From PUND01 sp046538345 (lineage in GTDB: Bacteria; Planctomycetota; Phycisphaerae; SM23-33), in the NCBI GenBank assembly GCA_046538345.1, contig JBKHJB010000005.1, positions 1 through 32,637 on the forward strand: a stretch of DNA of 32,637 nucleotides, read 5' to 3'. Within the stretch, counting starts at the first letter, position 1. Each line of letters starts with the position of its first letter. The position numbers were made by a program, and so were the translations under genes. A model generated the notes under the pieces. That model was not told the DNA's origin, did not search any database, and worked only from the letters and a program-made list of their open reading frames with translations. This document shows positions 21,006 to 30,129 of the stretch, one piece after another.

Positions 21006-23285
21006 CTAGTCTTCGCTGTAGATGTAGGTGGCTTCGGTTTCCTCCACCGGGGATGTCAGTTGGTCGCTGGTCAGAGAGACATGGAACCGCACGTCGCCCG
21101 GCTCCAGTCCTCTTGCGCGGATGTTGTAGTGTAGCTCCCCTCCCGCTTCCAACGATTCAATCGTATCGAAGGTAATCGTCTGGCCGTCAACGGTGTCTCC
21201 AGTGGGACCATCGGCGGAGACGAACTCCAGTTCGTCCGGCAGCTTGCAGACGATCACTATATCGGTTCCGACCGCCGAGCCCTGGTTCGTGACGGTGACA
21301 TCGTAAGTCACAGTCTCGCCAACTTCCACAGGGTCGTCGGTGTCCACGGCCTCCAGCAGGATTGCCGGGATGCCCTGGACTTCGGTGCTGGCTTCGGCGG
21401 ATCCTTCGGCACAGGTGGCCGAGGCGGTCACGGTGTTGGTGAAGTCGCCTTTCTCGGCCCCCTCGCAGGTCACCGTCACCTCGACGCTGTCACCGACTTC
21501 GAGCGTACCAAGCTCCCATGTGACTTTGCCGTTGGCGTAGCTTCCGTTGTGCGAAGCTTCGCTAAACGTCGTGCCGCTGGGTAGCGTATCGACTACCTGC
21601 AGGTTACGCGCGTCGGCGTCGCCGTTATTGGTGACGGTGATGGTGTAGGTCAGCGGTCGGCCAACGAGGCGCGTCTGCGGACCTTCCTTGGTGACGTCCA
21701 GCACCGGCTCACTTACGGTGGTTTGGGCACTGTCCTCGATGCGCAAATCGCCGTCACCGGTAACGACCGCGGTGTTGGTGTAATCTCCGGTTTCCGAGAC
21801 CCTCGCCTGGAATTCGCCTCTGCGCGACTCACCGGCCGGAAGCGTACCGATATTCCAGTTCAGCGATCGGCGACCGTCGGTGGTCTCCATGCCTTCGGGC
21901 AGTTCGTCGGTGATGCGGACGCCGGAGGCATCTCCGTCTCCGGTATTGCGGACGACTATACGGTAGTCTATCGGCTCACAGACAAGCGCCTCGGCGGGGC
22001 CCGTCTTCTCGACGGTCACGTTCGGCGCTACGACCACGGTCTCGGCGCAGTCGCGGTCGCTGAGCCGGGGCGCGGTGACCTCCGCACAGTTGTTGAACGT
22101 GCCTGTTTCCGTCGGCCTGACGCGGACGCTCATGCTCTTGGAGGCCTGGGCGCTTAGTGTCTCGACATTCCAGGTGAGCATTCGGCCGTCCCGTTCGGCC
22201 TGCGGACTGCTGGAAACATATTCCAGACCTTCCGGCAGCTCGTCGGTAACGACGACGTCCCGCGCATCGACATCGGACGGATTGTGTATCTCGATGGCAT
22301 AGTCGAACGGCGTGTCAACCCGCCCCCGAGACGGCGCGCTCTTGGTAATGTCAAGCTCAGCACCGATCCAGGTCTTTGTGGTGTGACCGGTTGCGACATT
22401 AGCCGCCGGCTTGCAACAGTCGGCGTTGGCCGGTCGCACGATGTCGATCTCGATCTCATTGGTCCCCTCGGCCGGTTCGAGCTGCACCAGTTCGGCGCTG
22501 GCGTGACCGGCGTCGTCGGTCCTGACCGAGACGGTCTGCTCTTCGCTCGAGGCGAACATAGCCGGCGGACCGGAGACAATCTTGTAGTTGACCACATAGT
22601 CGGCCAGCGGTGCATCGTCGGAGTGCCGCATGACCTCCGTCGTGAGCTTGTGTGGGGTCCCGACGGGGTTGGTTGCGTCCGGCGGGAATTGCCACGAGAC
22701 GTCGTGCCAGTGCTTGCGGGCGACGACTTTGTGCTCGTCCCAGTTGTAAATGCCGGGGGCATAGGCGATGACGTGCGTATCGCCCTCAGTGGGCGAGGTA
22801 ATGACGCACCAGGTCTGCCCGGCGACCAGGTCAACGTCATCGGATGGGTCGTCGTTTCCGCGGGTAAGCGTGTGGTCGAAGTTGTTGGTGTGTGAGACGG
22901 CATAAGTGTTGGTGAGCTTATGCCCCCGACTGGCTCGCCAGCCGCTCTCATCGACCTCCACTATCGTCCCGACGCTTCCCGGGGCGATCATCCACTCCAC
23001 CCGCCTGTTGGGCAGCGGCTCTCCGTCTTCGTCCTTGACGGTCGCGACCAACACGTGTTGCGTGCCCACCGGGTTGGTCTGCTCCATCGGGGTTACTTCC
23101 AGCGTGGCGGCGTAGGGGTCCCAATCGCTGTAGTATCCTCCTTCGACGGGCTTCGCGTGCGTTCGCTGCACTTCACCCGTGCCAAAAACGAACGAATGGG
23201 GGTAATGGTCCCGGCAGCCCATTGCACCTGCCAGGGCTATACCCACGACCAACATCATCCAACTACGGCTTCTCTGCACAGTCAT
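21006..23285 (-). CDS. Large lipoprotein with Ig-like and four DUF11 repeats
   Basis: A 759-residue surface protein. The lipobox LAGAMGC puts the lipidated Cys near residue 24. Two invasin/Big_1-like segments follow (about 60-150, TPMEQTNPVGTQHVLVATVKDEDGEPL; and about 200-290), then four DUF11 repeats beginning near 306, 410, 520 and 635, each with the pattern DYxIxVxNxGDADAxxVxVTDxLPEG. DUF11 proteins are long beta-sandwich strings common on planctomycete cell surfaces; the exact role, probably structural or adhesive, is unknown. AGGGAG lies 8 bases before ATG. The gene stands alone, with a strong terminator downstream and a 348-base gap upstream. Confidence 0.85.
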   Translation of the reverse strand: MTVQRSRSWMMLVVGIALAGAMGCRDHYPHSFVFGTGEVQRTHAKPVEGGYYSDWDPYAATLEVTPMEQTNPVGTQHVLVATVKDEDGEPLPNRRVEWMIAPGSVGTIVEVDESGWRASRGHKLTNTYAVSHTNNFDHTLTRGNDDPSDDVDLVAGQTWCVITSPTEGDTHVIAYAPGIYNWDEHKVVARKHWHDVSWQFPPDATNPVGTPHKLTTEVMRHSDDAPLADYVVNYKIVSGPPAMFASSEEQTVSVRTDDAGHASAELVQLEPAEGTNEIEIDIVRPANADCCKPAANVATGHTTKTWIGAELDITKSAPSRGRVDTPFDYAIEIHNPSDVDARDVVVTDELPEGLEYVSSSPQAERDGRMLTWNVETLSAQASKSMSVRVRPTETGTFNNCAEVTAPRLSDRDCAETVVVAPNVTVEKTGPAEALVCEPIDYRIVVRNTGDGDASGVRITDELPEGMETTDGRRSLNWNIGTLPAGESRRGEFQARVSETGDYTNTAVVTGDGDLRIEDSAQTTVSEPVLDVTKEGPQTRLVGRPLTYTITVTNNGDADARNLQVVDTLPSGTTFSEASHNGSYANGKVTWELGTLEVGDSVEVTVTCEGAEKGDFTNTVTASATCAEGSAEASTEVQGIPAILLEAVDTDDPVEVGETVTYDVTVTNQGSAVGTDIVIVCKLPDELEFVSADGPTGDTVDGQTITFDTIESLEAGGELHYNIRARGLEPGDVRFHVSLTSDQLTSPVEETEATYIYSED

Positions 23286-23633
23286 TGTCTTGCTCCCTTC
23301 TCATAGACACGCATGGATGTCATCGTCAGAACTGTCGGTCGGACCCGAAGGGTCGAAGCGGCGGGTAATGTCACTGTGCCGTCGCTTCGGCGCCTGTCGG
23401 TTACGGCCGATCATACCGCTTACAGACGTGCGCGAACTCGCACCACTCCATACACAAGTGGATTACGACTTTATGGTATGCACCCCTGCGCCAAAGTTCG
23501 TCGGACCAGAAAACAGCCCCGAAGTCAGTGTGATTGCATGAGCTGTCGTTACAAAGGTTTACAGCAAGGTATGCGAAGGTGATTTTTATGCGCCGATGAG
23601 CGCAAACCACGTAAGACCGTGTACAAACTTACC
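23286..23633. other. 348-base gap with no convincing gene
   Basis: Between two minus-strand genes. Short frames exist on both strands (up to 83 codons) but they lack ribosome sites and family resemblance. The ribosome site of the DUF11 gene (AGGGAG) lies at the left end. A -10-like TATGAT on the minus strand (plus coordinates about 23409-23414) has no good -35. A short hairpin, TGCGC with GCGCA, occurs near 23589-23604, without a T-run on the correct side for termination. I see nothing else. Confidence 0.5.
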
Positions 23634-24938
23634 CTATACCCAGGCGGATTCGATGGTGGGCTTTTCCTCGCCGGCGGCAATCATCCTCTCGGCGAGCCGT
23701 TTGCGCAGGTCGTCGGCTATTTCCGCATAGCCGTCGCGCCCCACGAGGTTTGTCTGTTCGTACGGATCGTTGTGGAGATCGTAGAGGTGATGGTCGCGAT
23801 ACCGCTCGGCCGACGGTGCGTGCCGCTCGGCGTCCGGCGCGATGACGCAGTATTTCCAGCGGTCGGTGCGGATAGCCCGGCCGACGTGGGATTCGCTTAT
23901 CTGGCAGAATATCTCGTTTTTCCAGCCCTCGGCCCGACCGTCAGCCAGAGGGGTCATGTCGCGACCGTGCATTGCGGCAAGCGGCTCAACGCCGGCGGCG
24001 GAAAGCAACGTCGGCGGGATGTCCACCAAAGAAGCCATTTCGTCCCGCTCGCCTCCACCGTCAAAGCCGGGTCCGGCGAAGACCATCGGAATGCGCAGTG
24101 ACGACTCGTGGCAGGACCGCTTGTATTCGGCGTTTCGTGTGCGGAAATGGCAGCCGTGGTCGCTGGTGAACAGCACCACCGTCTCCTGCGATAAGCCCTT
24201 GTCTTCCAGAGCTTGCAGCAGTCGGCCGAGGCATTCGTCGATGCGGGCGACCATTCCGTAGTAGTCGGCGAGCTGCTCCCGCCAGTCCCCCTCGGCGCCA
24301 CGGAGGTCCGGCGGAACGTAACAGTCGCGGTAGCGTTCGGCGTAACCCTCCGGAGCGACGAACCGGTTCCAGTCGTTCTGCTGATGCGGCTCGAGGAACG
24401 AGAGGAACAGAAAGAAGGGATTCTCCCGCTCCGCTGCGATGAAATCGACGGCCCGGTCGGTCAGAAAGTCCACGCGGTATTGGTTTTCGAACGTTACCGG
24501 CTGATTATCCGAGTCCCAGAGATTGCCTTCGTAGGGATGCGATGAATGTTCCAGCGTATCGACGCCCAGCCAGTGGTCGTAACCACCGCGAAGCTCGCGG
24601 GGCACCGCATCTGTTTTCGTGTGCGAGAGGTGCCACTTGCCGATGTAGCCGGTGTCGTACCCGGCCGATTTGAACGCCTTTGCCAGTGTCGGAATATCCG
24701 GCGGAAGGGCGGGACCGTTGACGTGGACGCCGGCGGCGGTGGAATATAGCCCGGTCTGAAGCGACGCGCGGGCGGGTCCGCAGACCGGCTGACAGGTAAA
24801 GGCGCGAACCATCCGCGTGCCCCTCGACGCCAGGGCGTCCAGATTCGCCGTCAGGTTCATCTCATTGCCGTAGCAGCCGCAGGTGTCCCAGCGCTGCTGG
24901 TCTGTAAAGACTACCAGCACGTTCGGTTGGTCGGTCAT
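23634..24938 (-). CDS. Sulfatase, Cys-type, without signal peptide
   Basis: A 434-residue alkaline-phosphatase-fold sulfatase. The maturation motif C-x-P-x-R is CGPARASLQTG with Cys53, the residue oxidised to formylglycine. Metal ligands are seen in NVLVVFTDQQRWDT (Asp13) and FTSDHGCHF; GKWHL carries the active-site Lys-His. The C-terminal part has RAIRTDRWKYCVI and LYDLHNDPYEQTNLV, typical of the family. The N-terminus (MTDQPNVLVV) has no signal sequence, so it is cytoplasmic or its leader is elsewhere. The substrate cannot be told; planctomycetes carry many such enzymes for sulfated polysaccharides. No formylglycine-generating enzyme or anaerobic maturase gene is in the window. Confidence 0.93.
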   Translation of the reverse strand: MTDQPNVLVVFTDQQRWDTCGCYGNEMNLTANLDALASRGTRMVRAFTCQPVCGPARASLQTGLYSTAAGVHVNGPALPPDIPTLAKAFKSAGYDTGYIGKWHLSHTKTDAVPRELRGGYDHWLGVDTLEHSSHPYEGNLWDSDNQPVTFENQYRVDFLTDRAVDFIAAERENPFFLFLSFLEPHQQNDWNRFVAPEGYAERYRDCYVPPDLRGAEGDWREQLADYYGMVARIDECLGRLLQALEDKGLSQETVVLFTSDHGCHFRTRNAEYKRSCHESSLRIPMVFAGPGFDGGGERDEMASLVDIPPTLLSAAGVEPLAAMHGRDMTPLADGRAEGWKNEIFCQISESHVGRAIRTDRWKYCVIAPDAERHAPSAERYRDHHLYDLHNDPYEQTNLVGRDGYAEIADDLRKRLAERMIAAGEEKPTIESAWV

Positions 24939-25078
24939 GGTCAGCGGATTCTAGTGCAACACGACGACGGTGGGAAGGGGCTGCAGGGAGCAGTAGCCAG
25001 CAGCCGAGATTTTGGCGCACGGAACAATGCAGACAAAACCCGAAATACGCAAGCAACGTCGAGCCATCCGCAGCGCGC

Positions 25079-25118
25079 TTAACAGCTCAACTGCTTAACC
25101 GTTCGACAGTTTAACTGT
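25079..25118. repeat. Five tandem 8-bp repeats
   Basis: Five consecutive octamers: TTAACAGC, TCAACTGC, TTAACCGT, TCGACAGT and TTAACTGT. The consensus is roughly TYRACNGY. The array ends exactly at the stop codon of the minus-strand gene at 25119. Units differ at one or two positions, so it is a degenerate short tandem repeat in the gap between that gene and the sulfatase gene. A function, such as variable spacing or a decayed expansion, is not known. Confidence 0.6.
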
Positions 25119-26138
25119 TTACTGCGCTTCCACCGCCTGCGCGCGGGTTCGCAACATGTCCATCTTATCGCTGACTTCATGTGCCATTCGGGAGTTGGGA
25201 AACTCGTTGATAATCTGCTCTCCGGTCTGCAGCGCGTCGGTCCATCGCTCCTCGGTCACGCAAATGGCGAACTGAACGCCAAGGTTGTGCAGCTTGGCGC
25301 GGAACACGCCGCGGGCGGATTCCTCCATGGCGGCGGCTTCTTGAGGAGTCAGGTAGAGGTCCAGCTCCCGCAGCAGCTCGATGCTGCGGTCTATGTCGTT
25401 TTTCTTGACGGCCTGGTCATAGGCGTGCAGCAGTTCTCGCTTATGCCTGGCCTGCTCGGCCTGGATGCGTTGGGGCAGCTCCGCGACCTTGTCGCTTTCA
25501 GGATGCTGCTGTCGCAGTCGCTCGGCCTCGCGAGCGGCACGCGCCCAGTCGCGCGAGGCGATTATCTCCTCGACGCGTCGAACGGCCCGCTCGATCTTCT
25601 CTTCCTGGGTCGCCTTGCGGGTCGCCTCCAGCTCCCGACGCAACCGGGCCGCCTCCTCCGGCATGCCGAGCTTACCCTCAAGCTCCGATATGAACCTCTC
25701 GGCGTCCTCGTATTCCTGCTTAATAAGGTGCGTGTGGATGGTCTCGCGCAGGGCGTCCAGTTCGCGGTCGCGGTAAATCAAGCTCTTGGCCTGGTCGGAC
25801 AAACTCGCCAGATCGGTGAGCTTCCTGAGCGATTCGCCCTGATCGCTGAGAAGTGTCTCCAAACGTCCCATATGACCGGAGATACGCGTGACGCCAAGCT
25901 CGTTCGAGACGATTACCCTGATAACTCCGTACGCCACGAACACCCATCCACCGGCGATAACCAGAGCCAGAGAAGTCAGCAGGTAGGGCAAACACGCCGC
26001 GAAGCCCTCCGCTCTGGCGACCAGCACACACATCGCGATGCTGCCGACCAGCGCCAGGGCGAGCACGACCAGCGTCGCGGCCATTATCACCCGAGCCGGC
26101 TTCCAGACCCATCCGTAACGCGTGGTACTCTCGCCCAT
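25119..26138 (-). CDS. Membrane protein with coiled-coil/TPR-like cytoplasmic domain, unknown function
   Basis: A 339-residue protein with two N-terminal membrane helices (about 16-41 and 46-76), then a long helical region: a coiled coil (RRELEATRKATQEEKIERAVRRVEEII) surrounded by TPR-like pairs (IKQEYEDAERFISELEGK, RDWARAAREAERLRQQHPESDKV, ERWTDALQTGEQIINEFPNS). I do not know a function; similar helix-rich membrane proteins act as scaffolds. AGGAG lies about 9 bases before ATG 26138. It is divergent from the HTH-EIIA gene, with a shared upstream region of about 160 bases. Confidence 0.75.
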   Translation of the reverse strand: MGESTTRYGWVWKPARVIMAATLVVLALALVGSIAMCVLVARAEGFAACLPYLLTSLALVIAGGWVFVAYGVIRVIVSNELGVTRISGHMGRLETLLSDQGESLRKLTDLASLSDQAKSLIYRDRELDALRETIHTHLIKQEYEDAERFISELEGKLGMPEEAARLRRELEATRKATQEEKIERAVRRVEEIIASRDWARAAREAERLRQQHPESDKVAELPQRIQAEQARHKRELLHAYDQAVKKNDIDRSIELLRELDLYLTPQEAAAMEESARGVFRAKLHNLGVQFAICVTEERWTDALQTGEQIINEFPNSRMAHEVSDKMDMLRTRAQAVEAQ

Positions 26139-26179
26139 CGGTCCGCTCCTTCCATGTATGATATCGACCTGGAGGCAAA

Positions 26180-26194
26180 GGCGGATAAACCGCC
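26180..26194. other. Inverted repeat in the divergent promoter region
   Basis: GGCGG and CCGCC flank ATAAA. The 5-bp perfect arms lie between the two divergent genes and upstream of the promoter at 26244. It could be an operator half-site pair or a chance GC repeat. Confidence 0.25.
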
Positions 26195-26243
26195 CGCCTA
26201 CTTAAATCTAGAGTCGTTCATAGCCGAAGTCAAACCCGGTTGC

Positions 26244-26272
26244 TTGAGAGACGAGCGATTCCCGGGTAGCAT
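26244..26272 (+). promoter_or_regulatory. Sigma-70-type promoter for the HTH-EIIA gene
   Basis: TTGAGA (26244-26249, five of six consensus bases) and TAGCAT (26267-26272, four of six) are separated by 17 bases. Transcription would begin near 26279, before the ribosome site GGGAG (26285-26289) and ATG 26298. This supports the shorter start of the gene. The call rests on sequence match only. Confidence 0.5.
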
Positions 26273-26297
26273 CCATGTAACTGTGGGAGCGATTGTC

Positions 26298-27014
26298 ATG
26301 CCCGGTGAGCAGTTGGACGAGAAACAACTGGCCGACTACCTCAACATGGACCTCCGCGACGTCCGCAAGCTCGCGTCGCGCGGGAAGATTCCCTGCCGTA
26401 AAACGCGCAGCGGCTACGTATTCCGACGCGGCGAGGTGGATCACTGGGTCGAGCAACGCATGCATGAACTGGGCCCGGACCGGCTCGGGGACATCGAGAA
26501 AGGCGTCACGGCGCACCATGGAATCGAGCCGGAGTCGCTGCGTATATGCGACATGATTCCCGACGGCGGTATCGAGGTGCCGCTGGCGGCGCGAACACGC
26601 AATTCGACCATGCGACGCCTTGTGGAGCTGGCGGACAAGGCCGGGCTGGTCTTCGATCCCAAAAAGCTCGTCGCCGAGATAGAGCATCGAGAGGAAATGT
26701 GCTCCACTGCGATTTTCCCGCACGTGGCGCTGCCTCACCCGCGCCGTCCCATGCCTTACGACATCGCCCGCAGTTTCGTGATTATCGGCAGCAGCCCCGG
26801 CGGAATCCCGTTCGGCTCGGAGGACGGCTCGCTGACGCGGCTGTTCTTCTTCACCTGCTGCAAGGACGATCCAACGCACCTTCACGTACTGGCCCGCATC
26901 GCGAGCGTGCTGCATTTGCAGGGGGCCAGCGAGGAGCTTCTCACGGCGGAGAACCCCGACGATCTGCTGGCGGCGCTTCGGCGGCGGGAAGAGGAACTGA
27001 CGGGGGAAGACTGA
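26298..27014 (+). CDS. HTH-PTS EIIA fusion regulator (PtsN-like)
   Basis: A 238-residue protein. Residues about 5-55 form an excisionase/MerR-type winged helix (LDEKQLADYLNMDLRDVRKLASRGKIP, then GYVFRRGEVDHWVEQRM), and residues about 90-230 a PTS EIIA-2 (mannitol/nitrogen type) domain. The phospho-accepting His147 lies in VALPHPR, the family's IxIPH motif. PTS EIIA domains of this class usually regulate by protein contact rather than transport sugar. Start 26298 is chosen for its GGGAG ribosome site and the promoter upstream; ATG 26154 would add 48 residues of no recognisable domain and lacks a ribosome site. No EI, HPr or sugar permease gene is nearby. The DUF58 gene begins one base after its stop. 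Confidence 0.85.
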   Translation: MPGEQLDEKQLADYLNMDLRDVRKLASRGKIPCRKTRSGYVFRRGEVDHWVEQRMHELGPDRLGDIEKGVTAHHGIEPESLRICDMIPDGGIEVPLAARTRNSTMRRLVELADKAGLVFDPKKLVAEIEHREEMCSTAIFPHVALPHPRRPMPYDIARSFVIIGSSPGGIPFGSEDGSLTRLFFFTCCKDDPTHLHVLARIASVLHLQGASEELLTAENPDDLLAALRRREEELTGED

Positions 27015-27015
27015 G

Positions 27016-27903
27016 ATGTCCCCCCGCGGCGAAGACCTGCTCGGTGACGATCTGCCCGCCCGATTGGAACGGCTGCACCTGATCGCCAAGCAGATGGCGA
27101 TGGGCGGACGCCGGGGCCGACGCCGCGCCGGCGGCATCGGCGACGGGCTGGAATTCGCCGATCACCGCGATTACTCGCCGGGCGACGACCCGCGCTTTAT
27201 CGACTGGTCCTACTACGCGCGCATGGAAAAGCTGCTGGTCCGGCTGTTTCACACCCACAGCGAAGCGCCCGTGGCGCTGCTGGTGGATGTGTCGGCTTCG
27301 ATGGCCGCCCCGCAGCCGGGGAAGTTCATCTACGCGCTGCGGACGGCCGCCGCGATGGCGTATGTGGCAATGGGCGGGCTGGAACAGGTGGTCCTGTTAC
27401 CATTCAGCGACCGGCTCCACCGTCCGCTTACAACGGCGCGGAACCGCGCGGAGATACCACGCGTGCTGGAGTTTCTTGCCGGCCGGTCAGCCCGGGGGCG
27501 CACAGATCTGCTCGGCTGCGCCGAACAATTCGGCCGGGCCTACGAATCAACCGGCACGGTGCTAATTATCAGCGACCTGTGCGACACGGAGGACACTCTG
27601 TCGGCGGCACTGGCTCGCTTCGGCGCAGACAGGCGCGACGTGGCTGTTATCCACGTTGACCAACCACCGTCACATTCACCGGGACCGGCCGTTCTCACAG
27701 ACGCCGAGAGCGGCGGAGAATTGCTGGTGGACTTGACCGAGGGGACTGTCCGCGCAACCATGGAGAGACACCAGCGATGGCGGGCGGAGTGCGAAAGAAT
27801 CTGCACCGCACGTGGAGCGTTGTATGTCGCGGCCCCGACAGAACTCGCGTTCGAGCGGTTGGTGCTGCATTGCCTGGTCCGAGCGGGAGTGGTGGGTCGT
27901 TAG
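27016..27903 (+). CDS. DUF58 protein with von Willebrand A-like fold
   Basis: A 295-residue protein of the DUF58 family. The N-terminal half carries GRRRAGGIGDGLEFADHRDYSPGDDPRFIDWSYYAR in parts, the DUF58 signature, then the metal-site motif VDVSASM near residues 90-96, as in von Willebrand A domains, and later TVLIISDLCD. DUF58 proteins commonly sit next to a MoxR AAA+ ATPase, with which they form chaperone-like MoxR/VWA systems. Here no MoxR gene is present; the upstream partner is the HTH-EIIA gene, only one base away. It lacks the membrane helices of longer family members. Which complex it joins is not known. Confidence 0.88.
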   Translation: MSPRGEDLLGDDLPARLERLHLIAKQMAMGGRRGRRRAGGIGDGLEFADHRDYSPGDDPRFIDWSYYARMEKLLVRLFHTHSEAPVALLVDVSASMAAPQPGKFIYALRTAAAMAYVAMGGLEQVVLLPFSDRLHRPLTTARNRAEIPRVLEFLAGRSARGRTDLLGCAEQFGRAYESTGTVLIISDLCDTEDTLSAALARFGADRRDVAVIHVDQPPSHSPGPAVLTDAESGGELLVDLTEGTVRATMERHQRWRAECERICTARGALYVAAPTELAFERLVLHCLVRAGVVGR

Positions 27904-27955
27904 CTGCCGATTGGACCAACGACGCAAACTTTTAATTGTCGCTTTACGTAGAGAA

Positions 27956-27961
27956 TATAAT
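27956..27961 (+). promoter_or_regulatory. Perfect -10 hexamer upstream of htrA
   Basis: TATAAT, an exact consensus match in a GC-rich genome, within an AT-rich stretch from 27928 on. The best -35-like sequences (TTGTCG at 27936 with 14-base spacing, TAATTG at 27933 with 17) are weak. The transcript would start near 27968, leaving a leader of about 95 bases before the HtrA start. Confidence 0.5.
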
Positions 27962-28062
27962 AAGCCCGGAAACGACAGGTAAAAGATGTCTGCAACGAGG
28001 CGGTTTTTCGGTAAGGCCGCCGTGGCTGACTGCGTAGAACCTGATGGAAGGAGCGCCCTACT

Positions 28063-29550
<1,488 letters not shown>

Positions 29551-29573
29551 GTGTGTAAGTACCGGATTTGCTC

Positions 29574-29582
29574 TGCTAGAAT
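29574..29582 (+). promoter_or_regulatory. Possible extended -10 promoter before the Hsp20 gene
   Basis: TGCTAGAAT combines a TGn extension with TAGAAT, which matches the -10 consensus in five of six bases. There is no good -35, as expected for an extended -10 promoter. It would start transcription near 29589, inside the long hairpin at 29585-29620. Confidence 0.35.
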
Positions 29583-29584
29583 AA

Positions 29585-29620
29585 ACCCGGTGCGGTCGCA
29601 TGCGGGCGGCCGTGCCGGGT
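29585..29620 (+). other. Long stem-loop between htrA and hsp20
   Basis: Fifteen consecutive pairs (three are G-U in RNA) join 29585-29599 to 29606-29620 around the 6-base loop ATGCGG. No T-run follows, so it is not a standard terminator, though it lies 35 bases after the htrA stop. It may stabilise the htrA mRNA 3' end or attenuate read-through into hsp20. Confidence 0.5.
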
Positions 29621-29683
29621 CGTCCTATCCTGAGGCGATTGGTTCCCACGGTCAGCCCGCTGTAAGCCAGGAGAGGTTCAACA

Positions 29684-30103
29684 ATGGGCTCGCAGATGCA
29701 GGGCCGTCAGAAGGACCGGTTCGTCACGATGGCACGCCAGATGAGCCGGTGGGTGGACCAGGTCCTCGGTCCGGGCGGAACTCGCTTTTGCCCGGGCGAG
29801 GCGTGGGCGCCGGCGATGAACGTGTGCGAGTATCCCCACGAGTACTGCATTGTGGTGGAGCTTGCCGGCGTTGACACTGAAGAGCTGGACCTTCACATCG
29901 AAGACGACGCGCTGGTCATTTCAGGTATCCGCGCGGCTCCCGGCGCGCCGCCGCGAGGTCAGATGGCCCGGCTGCATATGATGGAAATCGACCACGGCCG
30001 CTTCAAGCGTGCCTTGCCTCTCCCGGCTGACGCCGATACCGAGCAGATCGAGGCCACATACCGCAACGGATACCTGTGGATTCGACTACCTAAGCGAAGC
30101 TGA
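29684..30103 (+). CDS. Hsp20 / alpha-crystallin small heat shock protein
   Basis: A 139-residue ATP-independent holdase chaperone. The alpha-crystallin domain spans about 43-138 (AWAPAMNVCEYPHEYCIVVELAGVDTEELDLHIEDD in parts; FKRALPLPADADTEQIEATYRNGYLWIRLPK), with the A-x-x-x-n-G-v-L motif present as TYRNGYLWIRLP. The flexible N-terminus has about 40 residues. The usual C-terminal I-x-I anchor is missing; the protein ends directly after LPKRS, which may limit large oligomers. AGGAGAGG precedes the ATG by 8 bases. It starts 133 bases after htrA and ends 26 bases before lon. Confidence 0.92.
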   Translation: MGSQMQGRQKDRFVTMARQMSRWVDQVLGPGGTRFCPGEAWAPAMNVCEYPHEYCIVVELAGVDTEELDLHIEDDALVISGIRAAPGAPPRGQMARLHMMEIDHGRFKRALPLPADADTEQIEATYRNGYLWIRLPKRS

Positions 30104-30129
30104 ACGTTCTTTGGTTTTCAGGGGACGCC

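Noticed and set aside
23290..23610. Small open frames in the gap before the DUF11 gene
   Set aside because: No ribosome sites, no hydrophobic or domain pattern, and frames overlap on both strands.
25179..26297. Upstream part of the 611-codon frame ending at 27014
   Set aside because: It runs antisense through the coiled-coil membrane gene; the real protein starts at 26298 with promoter and ribosome site.
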